Shown in pieces: positions 60,209-61,231 of a stretch of 61,231 bases of DNA. The DNA comes from Deltaproteobacteria bacterium (GTDB lineage: Bacteria > Myxococcota > Myxococcia > Myxococcales > SZAS-1), in the NCBI GenBank assembly GCA_018266075.1, contig JAFEBB010000046.1, forward strand, positions 1 through 61,231, written 5' to 3'. The notes beneath the pieces are model-generated. The model was not told where the DNA came from and made no database searches. It worked only from the letters and a program-made list of their open reading frames with translations. A program made the translations under genes and the position numbers. Position 1 is the stretch's first letter. The number at the start of each line of letters is the position of its first letter.

Positions 60209-60646
60209 CTAAAGCTTCGGCAGCAGCGTCTGCGGGAACGAGCGCGCGTCGACCTTCGCGTACACCTGCGCGATCTTCCCGTCAGGGCCAATCACGTACG
60301 CGATGCGATTGGCGTACTCCGACTTCGGATCCGTCGTGGCGCCGTAGGCCAACCCCATGCTGCGCGTGGTGTCGCAGAGCAGCGGGAAGGTGAAGCCGAA
60401 CTTCTCCGCGAAGGCCTTGTTCTCGGCAGGCGTGTCGAACGAGACGCCAAAGATGAGCGCGTTCTTCTTCTGGTACTCGGCGTGGAGGTCGCGGAACCCG
60501 CAACCCTGGACGGTTCAGCCCGGGGTGTCGGCCTTCGGGTAGAACCAGAGCACCACGTTCTTGCCGCGCAGTGCGGAGAGCTTCACGGTGTTGCCGAGGT
60601 GATCCGGCACCGTGAAGTCGGGGGCTGCGTCGCCGACCTTGAGCAT
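60209..60646 (-). CDS. Bcp-type peroxiredoxin with probable selenocysteine (in-frame TGA at codon 44)
   Basis: 145 residues if TGA at 60515-60517 is read as selenocysteine. The sequence is intact on both sides: [32 protein letters not shown], then the TGA, then [38 protein letters not shown] and [18 protein letters not shown]. In Bcp/PrxQ enzymes this position is the peroxidatic Cys (PGCT) and Cys49 is the resolving Cys, so only the catalytic Cys codon is changed. A hairpin suitable as a bacterial SECIS lies just downstream. It would reduce hydrogen or organic peroxides with thioredoxin. Start at ATG 60644-60646. A Cys-to-stop mutation is the alternative. Divergent from the alkyltransferase-like gene. 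Confidence 0.82.
60486..60506 (-). promoter_or_regulatory. Probable bacterial SECIS hairpin
   Basis: Eight bases after the TGA, GGGTTGCGG (60506-60498) pairs with CCGCGACCT (60494-60486) across a GTT loop: nine pairs, two of them G-U type. The loop begins with G and lies 17 bases from the TGA, within the usual bacterial spacing. It overlaps the codons for the resolving Cys region. Confidence 0.6.
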
Positions 60647-60731
60647 GCGTGCGCTCCTTCCCCTTCAAGGCTCGCCCGGCGTTTCGAAGCAAGGCAAGCA
60701 CATTCGCTTCCCCGCGAGCGAGAATGCGCGC

Positions 60732-61064
60732 ATGTCCAGCCGCCGCGAGCTCGAGCTGCGCTATCCCCAAGCGCCCACGCCCTTCGCCGAGCGCGTGGCC
60801 CGCGTCGTGCGCGCCATTCCCAAGGGTCAGACGCTCTCGTACAGCGCCGTGGCCTCGTATGCCGGGCGGCCAGGCGGTGCGCGCGCCGTGGTCCGCGCCC
60901 TGCATTCGCTCGAGGACGTCCCCTGGTGGCGGGTCATCCGCGCCGACGGGACCATCGCGCTCGAGGTCGAGGTCGAGCAGGGCAAGCGCTTGCGACGCGA
61001 GGGCGTGAAGGTGGAAGGCCGGCGCGTCGTCGCGAAGAAGAAGAAGAAGAGAAAGAAGCGATGA
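60732..61064 (+). CDS. Alkyltransferase-like (ATL/MGMT-fold) DNA-binding protein with Lys tail
   Basis: 110 residues. The MGMT C-terminal fold is clear: FAERVARVVRAIPKGQTLSY, SAVASYAGRPGGARAVVRAL, then VPWWRVIRADGTIALE. The alkyl-acceptor PCHRV of true methyltransferases is replaced by PWWRV, as in ATL proteins that bind alkylated guanine and hand it to nucleotide excision repair. The last residues AKKKKKRKKR form a basic tail that may aid DNA binding. Stand-alone gene, divergent from the peroxiredoxin. Confidence 0.85.
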   Translation: MSSRRELELRYPQAPTPFAERVARVVRAIPKGQTLSYSAVASYAGRPGGARAVVRALHSLEDVPWWRVIRADGTIALEVEVEQGKRLRREGVKVEGRRVVAKKKKKRKKR

Positions 61065-61231
61065 ACGTGAATGCTCGCGGGTCTGTCGCTCGAGAACGTC
61101 ATCGCCGGCTGCCCAAGTGCCTCGCGATTGGCGCAGGCGCGACGATCGCGGCCGAGAAGCTGGCGCTCGTCTAGCTCCAATGCCGATCAGTTAAGGCGGC
61201 TGGGCAATCTGGTGCAGATGGATCATCGTGC

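Noticed and set aside
60515-60517. The TGA as evidence of a peroxiredoxin pseudogene
   Set aside because: No other lesion exists, the stop hits precisely the catalytic Cys codon, and a SECIS-like hairpin follows. A point mutation or sequencing error cannot be fully excluded without the rest of the genome.
60282-60905. Minus-strand open frame of about 200 codons across the peroxiredoxin start
   Set aside because: It has no family motif and is Arg/His/Gly-rich; the frame with the single TGA reads as a complete peroxiredoxin.

Overview
The window is GC-rich, gene-dense DNA that best fits a myxobacterium (phylum Myxococcota). The main reasons are a MYXO-CTERM-type C-terminus (gene at 33518-36166), a large multidomain ElbD-type ether-lipid enzyme, a myxobacterial-style carotenoid cluster with heterodimeric lycopene cyclase genes (crtYc/crtYd), and an ECF sigma / six-helix anti-sigma pair organised like CarQ/CarR. 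Family or genus cannot be fixed from sequence reading alone.

Layout. 1-6.1 kb: a truncated secreted Cys-rich protein, a winged-helix regulator divergent from a Thermus-type NADP isocitrate dehydrogenase, a DUF2256 gene beside a decayed FAD oxidoreductase, a CrtU-like carotenoid enzyme, and a small sigma-like protein. 6.4-15.6 kb: a TonB-fusion outer-membrane receptor with a lipoprotein, a decayed DCC-family gene, katG, two small genes sharing a CxC domain, and a glycosyltransferase with a divergent TetR regulator and two perfect operators. 15.6-18.4 kb: two divergent ECF sigma operons. One is sigma, NrsF/CarR-like anti-sigma, then a second sigma-like protein; the other is an RpoE-like sigma with a zinc-finger anti-sigma. 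18.3-27.1 kb: carotenoid genes (crtYd, crtYc and a Cys-less redoxin leftward; crtE, crtI, crtB, crtD-like, crtC, a glycosyltransferase and an acyltransferase rightward, nearly all with overlapping starts and stops). 27.1-37.9 kb: YdeI-like protein, lipocalin and Rieske oxygenase, a lipoprotein hydrolase, two Hsp20 proteins, ribA, tRNA-Pro, a GH25/FG-GAP surface protein, and a SRPBCC/ArsR cluster. 37.9-46.6 kb: a five-gene leftward ether-lipid (elb-like) cluster. 46.9-61.2 kb: a multidomain cell-wall hydrolase, small genes, an M20 peptidase, a PlsC acyltransferase, a TetR-MFP-RND-TolC efflux operon, an SDR protein, a candidate structured RNA, and a peroxiredoxin with an in-frame TGA at the catalytic Cys position, followed by an alkyltransferase-like gene.

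How the parts fit. Two shared promoter motifs tie distant genes together. Motif I (GAAACA-TTTT, then CGTCGTATCC) precedes the CarQ-like sigma operon and the sigma-like gene beside crtU. Motif II (GCGAAAC, then CCGGCTGGCGCATCC) precedes the RpoE-like sigma gene and the lipoprotein hydrolase gene, with a weaker match before crtE. In Myxococcus xanthus, ether lipids (ElbD, CarF), CarQ/CarR and carotenoids form one photo-oxidative response; this window holds counterparts of several of those parts plus peroxide-removing enzymes (KatG, peroxiredoxin).

The most notable observations are the likely selenocysteine peroxiredoxin with a SECIS-like hairpin (60209-60646), the paired degenerate sigma-like proteins under a shared ECF promoter motif, and a gene set that predicts an aromatic monocyclic carotenoid glycoside ester.
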